Part shown: one piece after another, positions 39,402 through 48,646 of the stretch
Layout of the letters: each line of letters begins with the position of its first letter
Position numbering within the stretch: the stretch's first letter is position 1
DNA from: Streptomyces sp. NBC_00193
Lineage (GTDB): Bacteria > Actinomycetota > Actinomycetes > Streptomycetales > Streptomycetaceae
Reading direction: 5' to 3'
DNA length: 64,000 bases
Assembly: GCF_026342735.1 (NCBI RefSeq)
Contig: NZ_JAPEMM010000002.1
Coordinates: 558,001 to 622,000, forward strand
Program-made: the position numbers and the translations under genes
The notes under the pieces: generated by a model
Told to the model about the DNA's origin: nothing
Seen by the model: the letters and a program-made list of their open reading frames with translations, nothing else
Database searches by the model: none

Positions 39402-41024
39402 TCAGCCGACCGGGGTGAGCTTGGCGAGGGCGTCCTTCACGGACTGCACCTGGGGGCCGATGATGACCTGCACGTTGTGCTCGTCGAGCCGGACCACGGC
39501 GATGGCTCCGAGCTTCTTCAGCCGGGCGTCGTCCAGCAGGGCGGCGTCGCCGACCGTCATGCGCAGGCGGGTGATGCAGTTGTCGAGGGCGTGGATGTTG
39601 GCCGGGCCGCCGAGGGCTTCGAGGATGGCGACCGGGTCGTACTTGCCGGCGACCAGCTCGGCCTTCGGGGCGTCCGCGTCGGCTGCGGCGTCCGCCGCCC
39701 CGGAGTCCGAGGCCTCGGAGGAGTCCGGGGAGTCCGAGGGCTCGTCCTCGCGTCCGGGGGTCTTCAGGTCGAACCTGGTGATCGCCCAGCGGAAGAGGAA
39801 GTAGTACACGGCGAACCAGATCGCGGCGATCACCGGGACCAGGTACCACTTGGTGGTCGTGCCCTGGAGGACTCCGAAGACCAGCAGGTCGATGATGTTG
39901 CCGTCGGTGTTGCCGATGTACACGCCGAGGACGGCGGAGACCAGGAAGCCGAGGCCGACCAGGACGGCGTGAATCAGGTACAGCCACGGGGCGATGAAGA
40001 GGAAGAGGAATTCGAGCGGCTCGGTGACCCCGCCGACCACGCACGCGACGACGCCGGAGACGAGCAGCGCCTTGATCTCCGGGCGCATGGTGCGCTTGGC
40101 GCAGTGGTAGATGGCCAGCGCCGCGCCCGGCAGGCCACCCAGGTACGCGGCCATCTTGCCCTGGGACAGGAACTGCGTCGCGGTGTGTGCCGCGCCGGAG
40201 GGGGTGGGGCAGGAGAGCTGGGCGTAGAAGAGGTTCAGGGCGCCGCTGACGTTCTCTCCGCAGACCACCCCGGCGCCGCCGGCGTCGGTGAAGCGGAACA
40301 GCGCGACGAGGATGTGGTGCAGTCCGATGGGGCGCAGCAGCACCTCGCCCATGCCGAAGAAGAAGGGGCCGAGGACTCCGGCGTGCGCGATGCCCGTGCC
40401 GACGGAGGCGATCCAGCTTCCCAGGGTGGGCCAGACGAGCGGGACGAGGAGTCCGACGATGCTCATGGCCAGGGCGGAGACGATCGGTACGAAGCGCAGC
40501 CCGCCGAAGAAGGCGAGAGCGTCGGGCAGCTGCTTGGTGCGGTAGCGCTTGTGCAGCAGGGCCACGATCACACCGACGGCGACCGCGCCGAGCAGTCCGG
40601 TGTCGATGGACTTCACGCCGAGCACGTCGGCGATGCCGTAGTGCGCGATCTCGCCCTTGTCCTCGAAGTCCACGCCGCGCGTGGTGAGGAAGAAGTTGAC
40701 GGCGAGGTTCATGGAGGCGAAGCCGACGAAACCGGAGAAGGCGGCGACGCCCTTGTCCTCACGTGCGAGGCCGAGCGGAATCGCCATCGCGAAGAGGACC
40801 GGAAGGAACTTGAAGGCGACCAGACCGGTGTTGGACATCCAGGTGAACGCCAGCTGGAGGGGTTCGTTGTCCAGGAAGGAGAGGTTCTGCAGGACGGCCG
40901 GACTGGAGAGCGAGGAGCCGACGCCCAGCATGATGCCGCAGAAGGCCAGGAGCGCCACGGGCAGCATGAAGGTCTTGCCCAGCCCCTGGAGGAATTCCCA
41001 GAGCGCGGCCTTCGTCTTCTTCAT
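39402..41024 (-). CDS. malX-like: PTS transporter EIICB, MalX-type (maltose/glucose)
   Basis: 540 residues. The EIIC domain has about ten hydrophobic segments with 'LPVALLAFCGIMLGVGSSLSS', 'GLHHILVALFRFTDAGG' and 'GGVTEPLEFLFLFIAPWLYLIHAV'. An acidic Asp/Ser/Ala linker (about 435-470) joins an EIIB domain with phospho-Cys483 in 'LDNCITRLRM'. From memory, long stretches match E. coli MalX closely ('YIGNTDGNIIDLLVFGVL', 'RWAITRFDLKTPGRE'). EIIA must come from elsewhere. It is first in an operon with the MalY-like lyase. Confidence 0.92.
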   Translation of the reverse strand: MKKTKAALWEFLQGLGKTFMLPVALLAFCGIMLGVGSSLSSPAVLQNLSFLDNEPLQLAFTWMSNTGLVAFKFLPVLFAMAIPLGLAREDKGVAAFSGFVGFASMNLAVNFFLTTRGVDFEDKGEIAHYGIADVLGVKSIDTGLLGAVAVGVIVALLHKRYRTKQLPDALAFFGGLRFVPIVSALAMSIVGLLVPLVWPTLGSWIASVGTGIAHAGVLGPFFFGMGEVLLRPIGLHHILVALFRFTDAGGAGVVCGENVSGALNLFYAQLSCPTPSGAAHTATQFLSQGKMAAYLGGLPGAALAIYHCAKRTMRPEIKALLVSGVVACVVGGVTEPLEFLFLFIAPWLYLIHAVLVGLGFLVSAVLGVYIGNTDGNIIDLLVFGVLQGTTTKWYLVPVIAAIWFAVYYFLFRWAITRFDLKTPGREDEPSDSPDSSEASDSGAADAAADADAPKAELVAGKYDPVAILEALGGPANIHALDNCITRLRMTVGDAALLDDARLKKLGAIAVVRLDEHNVQVIIGPQVQSVKDALAKLTPVG

Positions 41025-41069
41025 GGTGGATCTTTCGTCCGGAATCGGCGGGGGTCTCGCATAAAGATT

Positions 41070-41084
41070 CCGTTCTGTGAACGG
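41070..41084. promoter_or_regulatory. Palindrome CCGTTC-TGT-GAACGG upstream of the malX-like gene
   Basis: Perfect six-base arms, 46-60 bases upstream of the PTS start and in the spacer shared with the divergent subtilase gene. Position and symmetry fit a repressor or activator site. No regulator gene is adjacent. Confidence 0.5.
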
Positions 41085-41126
41085 ATGGCGCTAAGAGGAC
41101 AAGGGCCCCAATCCATAAGGCCCGAC

Positions 41127-41156
41127 GCCTCCCGCGCGGGCCTTTGTGCGGGAGGC
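41127..41156. other. Hairpin in the malX/subtilase intergenic region
   Basis: GCCTCCCGC (41127-41135) pairs with GCGGGAGGC (41148-41156) around 12 bases. Between divergent genes it cannot be an ordinary terminator; it may be an operator or an RNA element in one of the leaders. Confidence 0.4.
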
Positions 41157-41238
41157 CGTACGGGCGCTCATACGGACCTCTTGTGCGGAGCTTGTGAACG
41201 CAGCACTCTGAGCGGACGACTCAGGGGGGTCCGATTTC

Positions 41239-42801
<1,563 letters not shown>

Positions 42802-42815
42802 ACGGCGCTCGGGCA

Positions 42816-42869
42816 GGGAACGGACGGCGCGCTCCGGGGCTGAGGAACCCGGAGCGCGCCGCCGTTCCC
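42816..42869. terminator. Bidirectional terminator between subtilase and GH16 genes
   Basis: Arms 42816-42838 and 42848-42869 pair almost perfectly (one bulged A) around a nine-base loop, between convergent stop codons at 42801 and 42880. Confidence 0.85.
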
Positions 42870-42879
42870 GGTGACCGGA

Positions 42880-44388
42880 TCAGCCGTTGGGGACGGTGTC
42901 CACGAACGCCGTGCCCGCGGTGCGGTAGCCGCCGACCTTGGCGGCGACCTGGGCCGGGGTGAGGACCTGGTCCTTGACGTGCAGGACGTAGTCGACCTTC
43001 TGGTCGTAGGCGCGCGGGGTCGAGCCCGGCTGCCCGTTGAGGTCGATCAGCCACTGGTTGAAGTTGATCGACATGCCCCGCTCGGGCAGGTACTTGGCGT
43101 CGTGCGTACCGAAGACCTGGCCGTCGACGTAGTAGGTGATGGCGTTGTTGTCGATGGTGAGCACCAGGTCGTGCCAGCCCGCGTAGCTCTGCCGGGACTC
43201 GGTGTGCTGGTTGACGGCCACCCACGGGTCGGCCTGGTACGTCTCCCAGGACGTGGTGTAGAGGATGTTCGAGGGCTCGCCCCAGCCGCCGTTGGGGAGG
43301 TACTCGAAGTCGTACTCGGCGTAGTCGTCGGCCATCGGGGCCTTGAGGTCGTTGATGGGGAAGAAGGTCTGCACGAGGTGGTCCCCGTCCGGACCGTACT
43401 TCGGGGCGTCGGAGAACTTCACCCGCGCCGCGTAGGTGCCGTTCTTGAACTTCATCGTCTTGGTGAGGATCTCGGTGTGCTTGGTGCTCTCGCCGGTGCC
43501 GGCCGTCGAGGTCTCCAGGTTCATGATGGTGTTGCCGCCCTCGGCCGCGAAGGTGACGTTCTCCGGAGCCCAGGTGGCGCCGGGGACCCCGGGGCCTCCC
43601 GCGTTGGAGCGCACGCTCCAGCCGTGGGCCCCTATCGCCGGGTCGGAGGAGGAGGTGTAGGTGAAATCGTCGAAGAGGGTGGCTCCGGCCGGTCCCGGGT
43701 CGGTCGGGGTGGGCGTGGGAGTGGGGTCGGTCGGCGTCGGCGTCGGGTCCGGGACGTTGCCGCCGGGTGCGGTGCCCCAGACGGTGCCGGTGCCCAGCTT
43801 GGCGGTCACCTTGTCCCAGTCGGCGTACGCCGTGCGGGATCCGTCGAAGGAGTAGTCGTCGGACTGGCGCAGCGTCTGCCAGTCGGCGCGGTGGAAGCGC
43901 AGTTGCATGTCGCCCGTGTCGGCTCCCGGAGCGAGGCTGCCGGCGCCGCCGGTGAAGGCGATCTCCAGGTAGCGGTCGGCGGTGGCCGTCGGGGTGGCCA
44001 TGGTGTGGAAGGTGCCGGTGATGTTGGCGCAGCCCTTGACCGCCCACGAACAGGCGTACCGGTACTGGGTGTCCGGGCCGTCGGCCTTGAAGTAGTAGCG
44101 GAAGGTGACCTGGCTCAGGGCGACACTGCTGGAGCCGTCGTTGACCACCTTGAACCAGGGCTCCACCTGGTCGGCGGTGGCCCCGGTCGCACTGGTGCGG
44201 TACTGGACCTTGACGGAGTCGGCCGCGGCGTTGGCGGGCAGGGCCGTCAGCGCGGCCGAGCCGAGACCGGCGGTCAGGGCGATGGCCAGGGCCACGGCCG
44301 TACGGCGCTTGCGGGCGAGGGTGCGGCCCGGGGCGTGGGTCGGGGTGTGCGTCGGGGCGTGGCTCGGGCTGTGGCTCGGGGTGCTCAT
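42880..44388 (-). CDS. Secreted CBM3 - Pro/Thr linker - GH16 enzyme
   Basis: 502 residues from ATG 44388. An odd His/Pro/Ser/Thr-rich N-terminus precedes the signal peptide ('ARKRRTAVALAIALTAG'). A CBM3 cellulose-binding module follows ('VKVQYRTSATGATADQVEPWFKVVN', 'FRYYFKADG', 'GDMQLRFHRADWQ'). Next come a Pro-Thr-Asp linker and a GH16-like domain with the catalytic E-x-D-x-E pattern in 'AEYDFEYLPNGGW'. It should bind cellulose or chitin-like surfaces and cut a beta-glucan. Translation is coupled to the upstream GH20 gene by a four-base overlap. Confidence 0.88.
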   Translation of the reverse strand: MSTPSHSPSHAPTHTPTHAPGRTLARKRRTAVALAIALTAGLGSAALTALPANAAADSVKVQYRTSATGATADQVEPWFKVVNDGSSSVALSQVTFRYYFKADGPDTQYRYACSWAVKGCANITGTFHTMATPTATADRYLEIAFTGGAGSLAPGADTGDMQLRFHRADWQTLRQSDDYSFDGSRTAYADWDKVTAKLGTGTVWGTAPGGNVPDPTPTPTDPTPTPTPTDPGPAGATLFDDFTYTSSSDPAIGAHGWSVRSNAGGPGVPGATWAPENVTFAAEGGNTIMNLETSTAGTGESTKHTEILTKTMKFKNGTYAARVKFSDAPKYGPDGDHLVQTFFPINDLKAPMADDYAEYDFEYLPNGGWGEPSNILYTTSWETYQADPWVAVNQHTESRQSYAGWHDLVLTIDNNAITYYVDGQVFGTHDAKYLPERGMSINFNQWLIDLNGQPGSTPRAYDQKVDYVLHVKDQVLTPAQVAAKVGGYRTAGTAFVDTVPNG

Positions 44389-46034
44389 ACTGCGTTCCTC
44401 TCGGGGTGGGGGGAGGGAAGGGATCGGCCGCGCACGCCGAGGGCGGCGAGCCGGGTCTGGTGGTGGCCTTGGCGGCGCAGGAAGTCCGGCCAGTCGCGGT
44501 GCGCCGACCAGGCGGTGTCGGCCAGGGCGCACAGCCGCGGGAAGGCCAGGTATTCGAGCTCGGCCGGGGTGCGCGCGTACTCGGTCCACAGCTGCGCCTG
44601 GGTGCCGAGGACGCGGCGCGCGGCCTCGGGCTCCCAGTGCGCGGGGGCCGGGTCGTTGTCGTAGACGCCGCGCAGGTCGAGCACGCCGCCGTCCTGGCCG
44701 CGCGGTTCGCCGGGGTCGGCGGACTGCGGGTAGTCGAGGTAGGTGGAGCGGTAGGGGGTCATGATCACGTCGTGGCCGCGCAGTGCGGCGGCCCGCCCGT
44801 GGTCCGCGTCGAGCCAGGCCAGGGCCGTGAAGGGGGCGGGCAGTTCGGTGCCGGTGCCGGTCCAGCCGAGCGGGCGGCGGCCGAGCCCGGCCAGGTGCGC
44901 CGCGACCTCGCCGAGGAACCAGCCGTGGAGGGCGCCCGGCCCGGCCAGCCCCTCGGCGGCGATCCGGGCGCGAGCGGCCGGGGAGGCCTCCCATTCCGTG
45001 CGGGGGCATTCGTCGCCGCCGAGGTGCACGTAGGGCCCGGGGAACACGTCCGCGACCTCGTCCAGTACGCCCCGGCAGAAGTCGAGGACGGCGTCGTGGA
45101 CCCCGAAGACGTTCTCGCAGACGCCCCATCGGGTCCACGTGTCCAGCCGGACGTCGGGCCGGTTGCCGAGTTCGGGGTAGGCGGCGAGGGCGGCGCGGGC
45201 GTGGCCGGGCATCTCGATCTCGGGTACGACGCTGACCCCGCGCCGGGCCGCGTAGGCGACGAGCCCGGTCAGTTCCGCGCGGGTGTAGGCGCCCTCGTGC
45301 GGGATCCCGTCCCCCGCGGTCTCGGCGCGGCGGCCGCCGGTCTCGGTGAGCCGGGGGTAGGCCGCGACCGGCATCCGCCAGCCCTGGTCGTCGGTGAGGT
45401 GGAGGTGCAGGACGTTGAGCTTGTGCAGCGCGAGCAGGTCCACGAAGCGGCGTACGTAGGCCACGGGCTGGAAGTGACGGGCCACGTCCAGCAGAGCCCC
45501 GCGCCAGGCGAACCGCGGCCGGTCGATGATCCGTACGCAGGGCAGCGACCAGCCGGCGGCGGGCGTACGGGGCTGCGCGCCCCCGGCGGCCGGCGCCCCG
45601 GCTATCGCCGCCCCGGTCATCGCCGCCCCGGCCGTCGTCGCCCCGGCGGCCAGCGCTTCGGGGGGCAGCAGCTGGCGCAGGGTCTGGACCCCGTGGAGCA
45701 GCCCCTCGGGGCGTGCGGCGCGCAGCAGGACGGAGTCGGGGCGGACGGTGAGGACGTACCCCTCGGCGCCGAGCGGCTCCTCCCCGAGGCCCCCGGGGGC
45801 CGGGTCCCCCGGGGTCAGGAGGAAGGTGATCCGCCCTTCGGGGTCCGGTGCCAGCGGCAACCCGGTGGCGGGGGTGAGCAGTTCGCGCAGCAGATCGGCC
45901 GCCGCCTCGGCGCCGGGGCCGGCGCGCAGTCCGGTGCGGTGGTCCAGGGCGAACCGGCCGGGCAGGGCGGTGACCGAGTCGGGGCGCGGGACGAGCCCGA
46001 GGTCGGGGTGGAGGGAAGCGGCGGCGTCGGTCAC
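44385..46034 (-). CDS. GH20 beta-N-acetylhexosaminidase, probably cytoplasmic
   Basis: 549 residues from GTG 46034. The N-terminal GH20b domain runs to about residue 130, then a Gly-Ala-rich insert, then the TIM barrel with 'LLDVARHFQPVAYVRRFVDLLALHKLNVLHLHLTDDQGWR'-type signature and catalytic pair Asp341-Glu342 in HLGGDECPRTEW. No signal peptide is seen, so it likely splits imported chitobiose or similar oligosaccharides to GlcNAc. A DasR-like GntR gene is divergent from it, with matching operator-like repeats in the spacer. Confidence 0.93.
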   Translation of the reverse strand: MTDAAASLHPDLGLVPRPDSVTALPGRFALDHRTGLRAGPGAEAAADLLRELLTPATGLPLAPDPEGRITFLLTPGDPAPGGLGEEPLGAEGYVLTVRPDSVLLRAARPEGLLHGVQTLRQLLPPEALAAGATTAGAAMTGAAIAGAPAAGGAQPRTPAAGWSLPCVRIIDRPRFAWRGALLDVARHFQPVAYVRRFVDLLALHKLNVLHLHLTDDQGWRMPVAAYPRLTETGGRRAETAGDGIPHEGAYTRAELTGLVAYAARRGVSVVPEIEMPGHARAALAAYPELGNRPDVRLDTWTRWGVCENVFGVHDAVLDFCRGVLDEVADVFPGPYVHLGGDECPRTEWEASPAARARIAAEGLAGPGALHGWFLGEVAAHLAGLGRRPLGWTGTGTELPAPFTALAWLDADHGRAAALRGHDVIMTPYRSTYLDYPQSADPGEPRGQDGGVLDLRGVYDNDPAPAHWEPEAARRVLGTQAQLWTEYARTPAELEYLAFPRLCALADTAWSAHRDWPDFLRRQGHHQTRLAALGVRGRSLPSPHPERNAV

Positions 46035-46105
46035 GGTCTCGGAGATTCCTCACCTGGCTGTTGCGTCAACCCCGTCAACTCATCCGAGGAGGAGTCGAGT
46101 TGACC

Positions 46106-46125
46106 AACTGACCAATTGGTTAGCT
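46106..46125. promoter_or_regulatory. Operator-like inverted repeat upstream of GH20
   Basis: A 20-base imperfect palindrome centred on ACCAATTGGT (46111-46120), about 72 bases before the GH20 start. A related site, TGACCAGTTGGACAG, lies at 46231-46245 beside the GntR gene; the two share the pattern TGACCA-N-TTGG-N2-AG. Likely sites for the adjacent GntR. Confidence 0.55.
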
Positions 46126-46230
46126 GAGTGGCTAGAAGGTGACACGCCCCGAGTGCGCCGTCAACCCCGTACGGGCCGATAGATTTCGACGGACTCCTCG
46201 CATCCCCCGTCCCCGAATGGTTAGATGCAC

Positions 46231-46249
46231 ATGACCAGTTGGACAGGTG
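46231..46249. promoter_or_regulatory. Second copy of the operator-like motif, upstream of GntR
   Basis: ATGACCAGTTGGACAGGTG aligns with the site near 46108 at about 14 of 19 positions in the same orientation. It lies about 25 bases before the GntR start, a position suited to autoregulation. Confidence 0.5.
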
Positions 46250-46273
46250 AGCAGAGGGAAGTGGGGGCGGGCC

Positions 46274-47119
46274 ATGACGAAGGACGCAACCGACTCGTCG
46301 GGATCCGTACTCAAGCGCGAACGGGTCCGCGAGCACCTGCTGGGGCTCATCGACATCCGGCGGCCCGGCGACGCGATCCCCTCCGAGCGCACCCTGTGCG
46401 CCACCCTGGAGGTCTCCCGCCCCACCCTGCGCGCGGCGGTGGACGAGCTCGTGGCCACGGGGCTGCTCGTACGCGAGCACGGCCGCGGGATGTTCGTCGC
46501 GCCCGCCAAGATCACCCAGGAACTGGCCGCCGACGAGGCGGCCTTCGCGATGCGACAGGCCGCCGGCCACTGGTCCAGCCGGATCCTGGAGCACTCCACC
46601 GTCCAGGCGGGCGCCCGGATCGGCCGCCGCCTGCGCATCTCCCCCGGCGCGAGCCTGCTCTACATCGCCCGGCTGCGCCTGGTGGACGGGGCTCCGATGG
46701 CCATCGAGCACCTGCACATCCCGGCCGATCTGGTGCCGGCCCTGACCCCGGCGGAACTGGAGGCCGGGGACCTCTACGAGCATCTGCGCGACCACCACGG
46801 CGTGTACGTCCACGAGGCGCAGCAGTCCATCGAGCCGACGGTGGTCAACGAGGGGGAGGCGGGCCTGCTCGACGTCCCGCTGCTCTCCCCCGCCCTGCTC
46901 ATCGAGCGGCTCACCACCGACTCCACCGGCCGGCCCGTGGAGTACGTGCACTCCGTGTACCGGGGCGACCGCTACCGGATCGTCTCCCGCCTGGCCCTCG
47001 GGGTGTCCCCGGGGGCGGGCCGGCCGGGAGGCCACCACCCGGGGATCCCGCCGGGCGACCTCGGCCGCCGGGCGGTCATCACCTCCACCACCACAGGGGA
47101 CGTGCACACGAGCACGTGA
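46274..47119 (+). CDS. GntR/HutC family regulator, DasR-like
   Basis: 281 residues from ATG 46274. The winged helix-turn-helix is 'GDAIPSERTLCATLEVSRPTLRAAVDELVATGLLVREHGRGMFVA'. The UTRA ligand domain closes with 'GRPVEYVHSVYRGDRYRIVSRL', very like DasR, which senses amino-sugar phosphates. Given the divergent hexosaminidase, control by GlcNAc- or glucosamine-type ligands is a good inference. A 40-residue Gly/Pro/Thr tail is extra compared with DasR. Confidence 0.9.
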   Translation: MTKDATDSSGSVLKRERVREHLLGLIDIRRPGDAIPSERTLCATLEVSRPTLRAAVDELVATGLLVREHGRGMFVAPAKITQELAADEAAFAMRQAAGHWSSRILEHSTVQAGARIGRRLRISPGASLLYIARLRLVDGAPMAIEHLHIPADLVPALTPAELEAGDLYEHLRDHHGVYVHEAQQSIEPTVVNEGEAGLLDVPLLSPALLIERLTTDSTGRPVEYVHSVYRGDRYRIVSRLALGVSPGAGRPGGHHPGIPPGDLGRRAVITSTTTGDVHTST

Positions 47120-47182
47120 CGGGCCGGCCAATCGCACAGAATTGCGAACACAACCCGGGGGGATCGTGTCGTTCGATGACGA

Positions 47183-47368
47183 ATGGGCCCGGGCGAAGGC
47201 CGGTTCGCCGACGACCAGTTCCAGGACACGATCGGGCTCGTCGCGGCGCTCGCCACGCGCCTGAGGACGGCCGGCTCCGGATTCGCCGCGGTCGACGACG
47301 AGAACGCCCGCCGGTTCCTCGACGACGTGCTGCGCTACGGTCAGTTCGTCGACCCGGGGGCGAGATGA
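47183..47368 (+). CDS. Short EspC/WXG-like helical protein, possibly frameshifted at its start
   Basis: 61 residues read from ATG 47183, ending ATGA-overlapped with the next gene. The core 'TIGLVAALATRLRTAGSGFAAVDDENARRFLDDVL' looks like the small helical partners encoded before type VII secretion substrates. In another frame a GTG at 47166, close behind GGGGGGA, reads 'SFDDEWARAKA', which is the usual opening of Streptomyces WXG-type proteins, but that frame stops soon. A small frameshift near 47200 would join them, so the gene may be broken or start-shifted. Confidence 0.5.
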   Translation: MGPGEGRFADDQFQDTIGLVAALATRLRTAGSGFAAVDDENARRFLDDVLRYGQFVDPGAR

Positions 47369-48195
47369 CGGACGGCCTGACCTACCGCGCCGAGGTCCGC
47401 TTCCTGGAGGGCTGCAATCCTGCGCTCGTCGAGCGGAACGCCGATGAGTTCAAGCGCCTCCACGACATGCTGGTCGCGGTGGACGAGCCCGCCGAGCGCG
47501 CGCAGAAGCGTACGCAATGGCACAGCGAGGGCAGCGTTCACTACGAAACCCGCCTCGCCGAGGTGCGCGAGCTGATGGCGGGCATGGCCGCGGGCTACGG
47601 GCGGGCCGCCGGCGCCCTGCGCAGCTACGCGTGGGCGTTGGAGACCGCCGAGCGGTACTACGCGAACGGCAAGGCGAACGAACAGGCCCTGGCCTCCCTG
47701 ATCGGCACCAAGGGCACCGCCGTCACCCGCGACGCACGGGAAGCCGAGCCCATGCGCCAGTGGGAGGACATGCGGGCGACCACGGGCACCCTGGACTTCC
47801 TCGCCGAACCGACCATGGACGTCGACGACATCACGGACACCATCCGCGAGCAGGCCGACGCCCCCTGGGGACTCAGCCCCGTCGCCATCCAGGTGCGGCG
47901 AGGGGCGGAGGTACTCGGGTACGACCTGGACCATCTCACGGAACAGCAGAGGTCCGTGGTGGAGGAAGCCCTCCAGGACCCCGGGCAGAACATCTTCATC
48001 GCCGCGGGATACCTGGCCCAGCTGAAGGCGGAGAGCGAATTCGCCGACGTACCCGCGCAGGAGATGACTCCCGCCCAGTACCAGGAGCTGGCAGCCCGCT
48101 ACAACGGCGGCCCGTACTGGCAGGGCGACGACGCCCAGGCGTACGGCCGCGGCTTCGCCCGCGATCTCGACGACGCGAGGGGAGCACTCGGCTGA
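47365..48195 (+). CDS. WXG-like secretion domain fused to lysozyme/transglycosylase-like C-terminus
   Basis: 276 residues from ATG 47365. The first about 110 residues are a long helical hairpin ('WHSEGSVHYETRLAEVRELM', 'YGRAAGALRSYAWALETAERYY') resembling type VII secretion substrates. After a linker, the C-terminus has 'WGLSPVAIQVRRG', 'NIFIAAGYLAQLKAESEF' and 'LAARYNGGP', which parallel the G..QI, NI..G..YL and YN(A/G)GP boxes of SLT-type lytic transglycosylases. A peptidoglycan-cutting effector is inferred. It overlaps both neighbours (ATGA and TGATG). Confidence 0.72.
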   Translation: MTDGLTYRAEVRFLEGCNPALVERNADEFKRLHDMLVAVDEPAERAQKRTQWHSEGSVHYETRLAEVRELMAGMAAGYGRAAGALRSYAWALETAERYYANGKANEQALASLIGTKGTAVTRDAREAEPMRQWEDMRATTGTLDFLAEPTMDVDDITDTIREQADAPWGLSPVAIQVRRGAEVLGYDLDHLTEQQRSVVEEALQDPGQNIFIAAGYLAQLKAESEFADVPAQEMTPAQYQELAARYNGGPYWQGDDAQAYGRGFARDLDDARGALG

Positions 48196-48515
48196 TGCCC
48201 CCTCACTCCGGCCCGGACCGGACGCCATCGGACGACGGCTGCCTGAAACGGGTCCTGGCCGTCCCGCTCGCACTCGTCTACGCGATCGCCGGCTGGTTCC
48301 TGTACACCGCTCTCACCATCCGGCCGTCCGGCACCTGGGACGACGAGGCCACCGCCGGCATCCAGCTGTCCTGCCTCCTCGCCATCGTGGCGAGCGCCCT
48401 CGGCCTGCTGATCACCCTCCTTCCCTCGATCCGCCCCGCCATGGGGCGGTGGTGGCTCGCCCCACCCCTGGTGCTGGGAGTCACCGCGGCCGTTCGGTGG
48501 ATCCTGGGGAGCTGA
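48195..48515 (+). CDS. Small membrane protein with three hydrophobic segments, candidate immunity protein
   Basis: 106 residues from ATG 48195, overlapping the previous stop by one base. Hydrophobic segments are 'VLAVPLALVYAIAGWFLYTAL', 'LSCLLAIVASALGLLITLL' and 'LAPPLVLGVTAAVRWIL'. No family recognised. Tight coupling to a putative cell-wall-cutting effector is the arrangement of effector/immunity pairs; that role is inference only. Confidence 0.7.
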   Translation: MPPHSGPDRTPSDDGCLKRVLAVPLALVYAIAGWFLYTALTIRPSGTWDDEATAGIQLSCLLAIVASALGLLITLLPSIRPAMGRWWLAPPLVLGVTAAVRWILGS

Positions 48516-48646
48516 GACGCGGAACCCGACGCCGCCTGTTCCACGAAATCGTCGAGGCGAAGCAGCGCTCACCCCTTGCTCGCGTCCCGCACCACACGGT
48601 GGTCCCGGTGAACCTCCACATCCGGCTCGCCCACGACACGCGTGTG

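Noticed and set aside
48516..48646. Remnant gene between the membrane protein and the second GntR
   Set aside because: A plus-strand stretch reads like protein for about 40 codons, but it has no start, no motif and runs into antisense of GntR.
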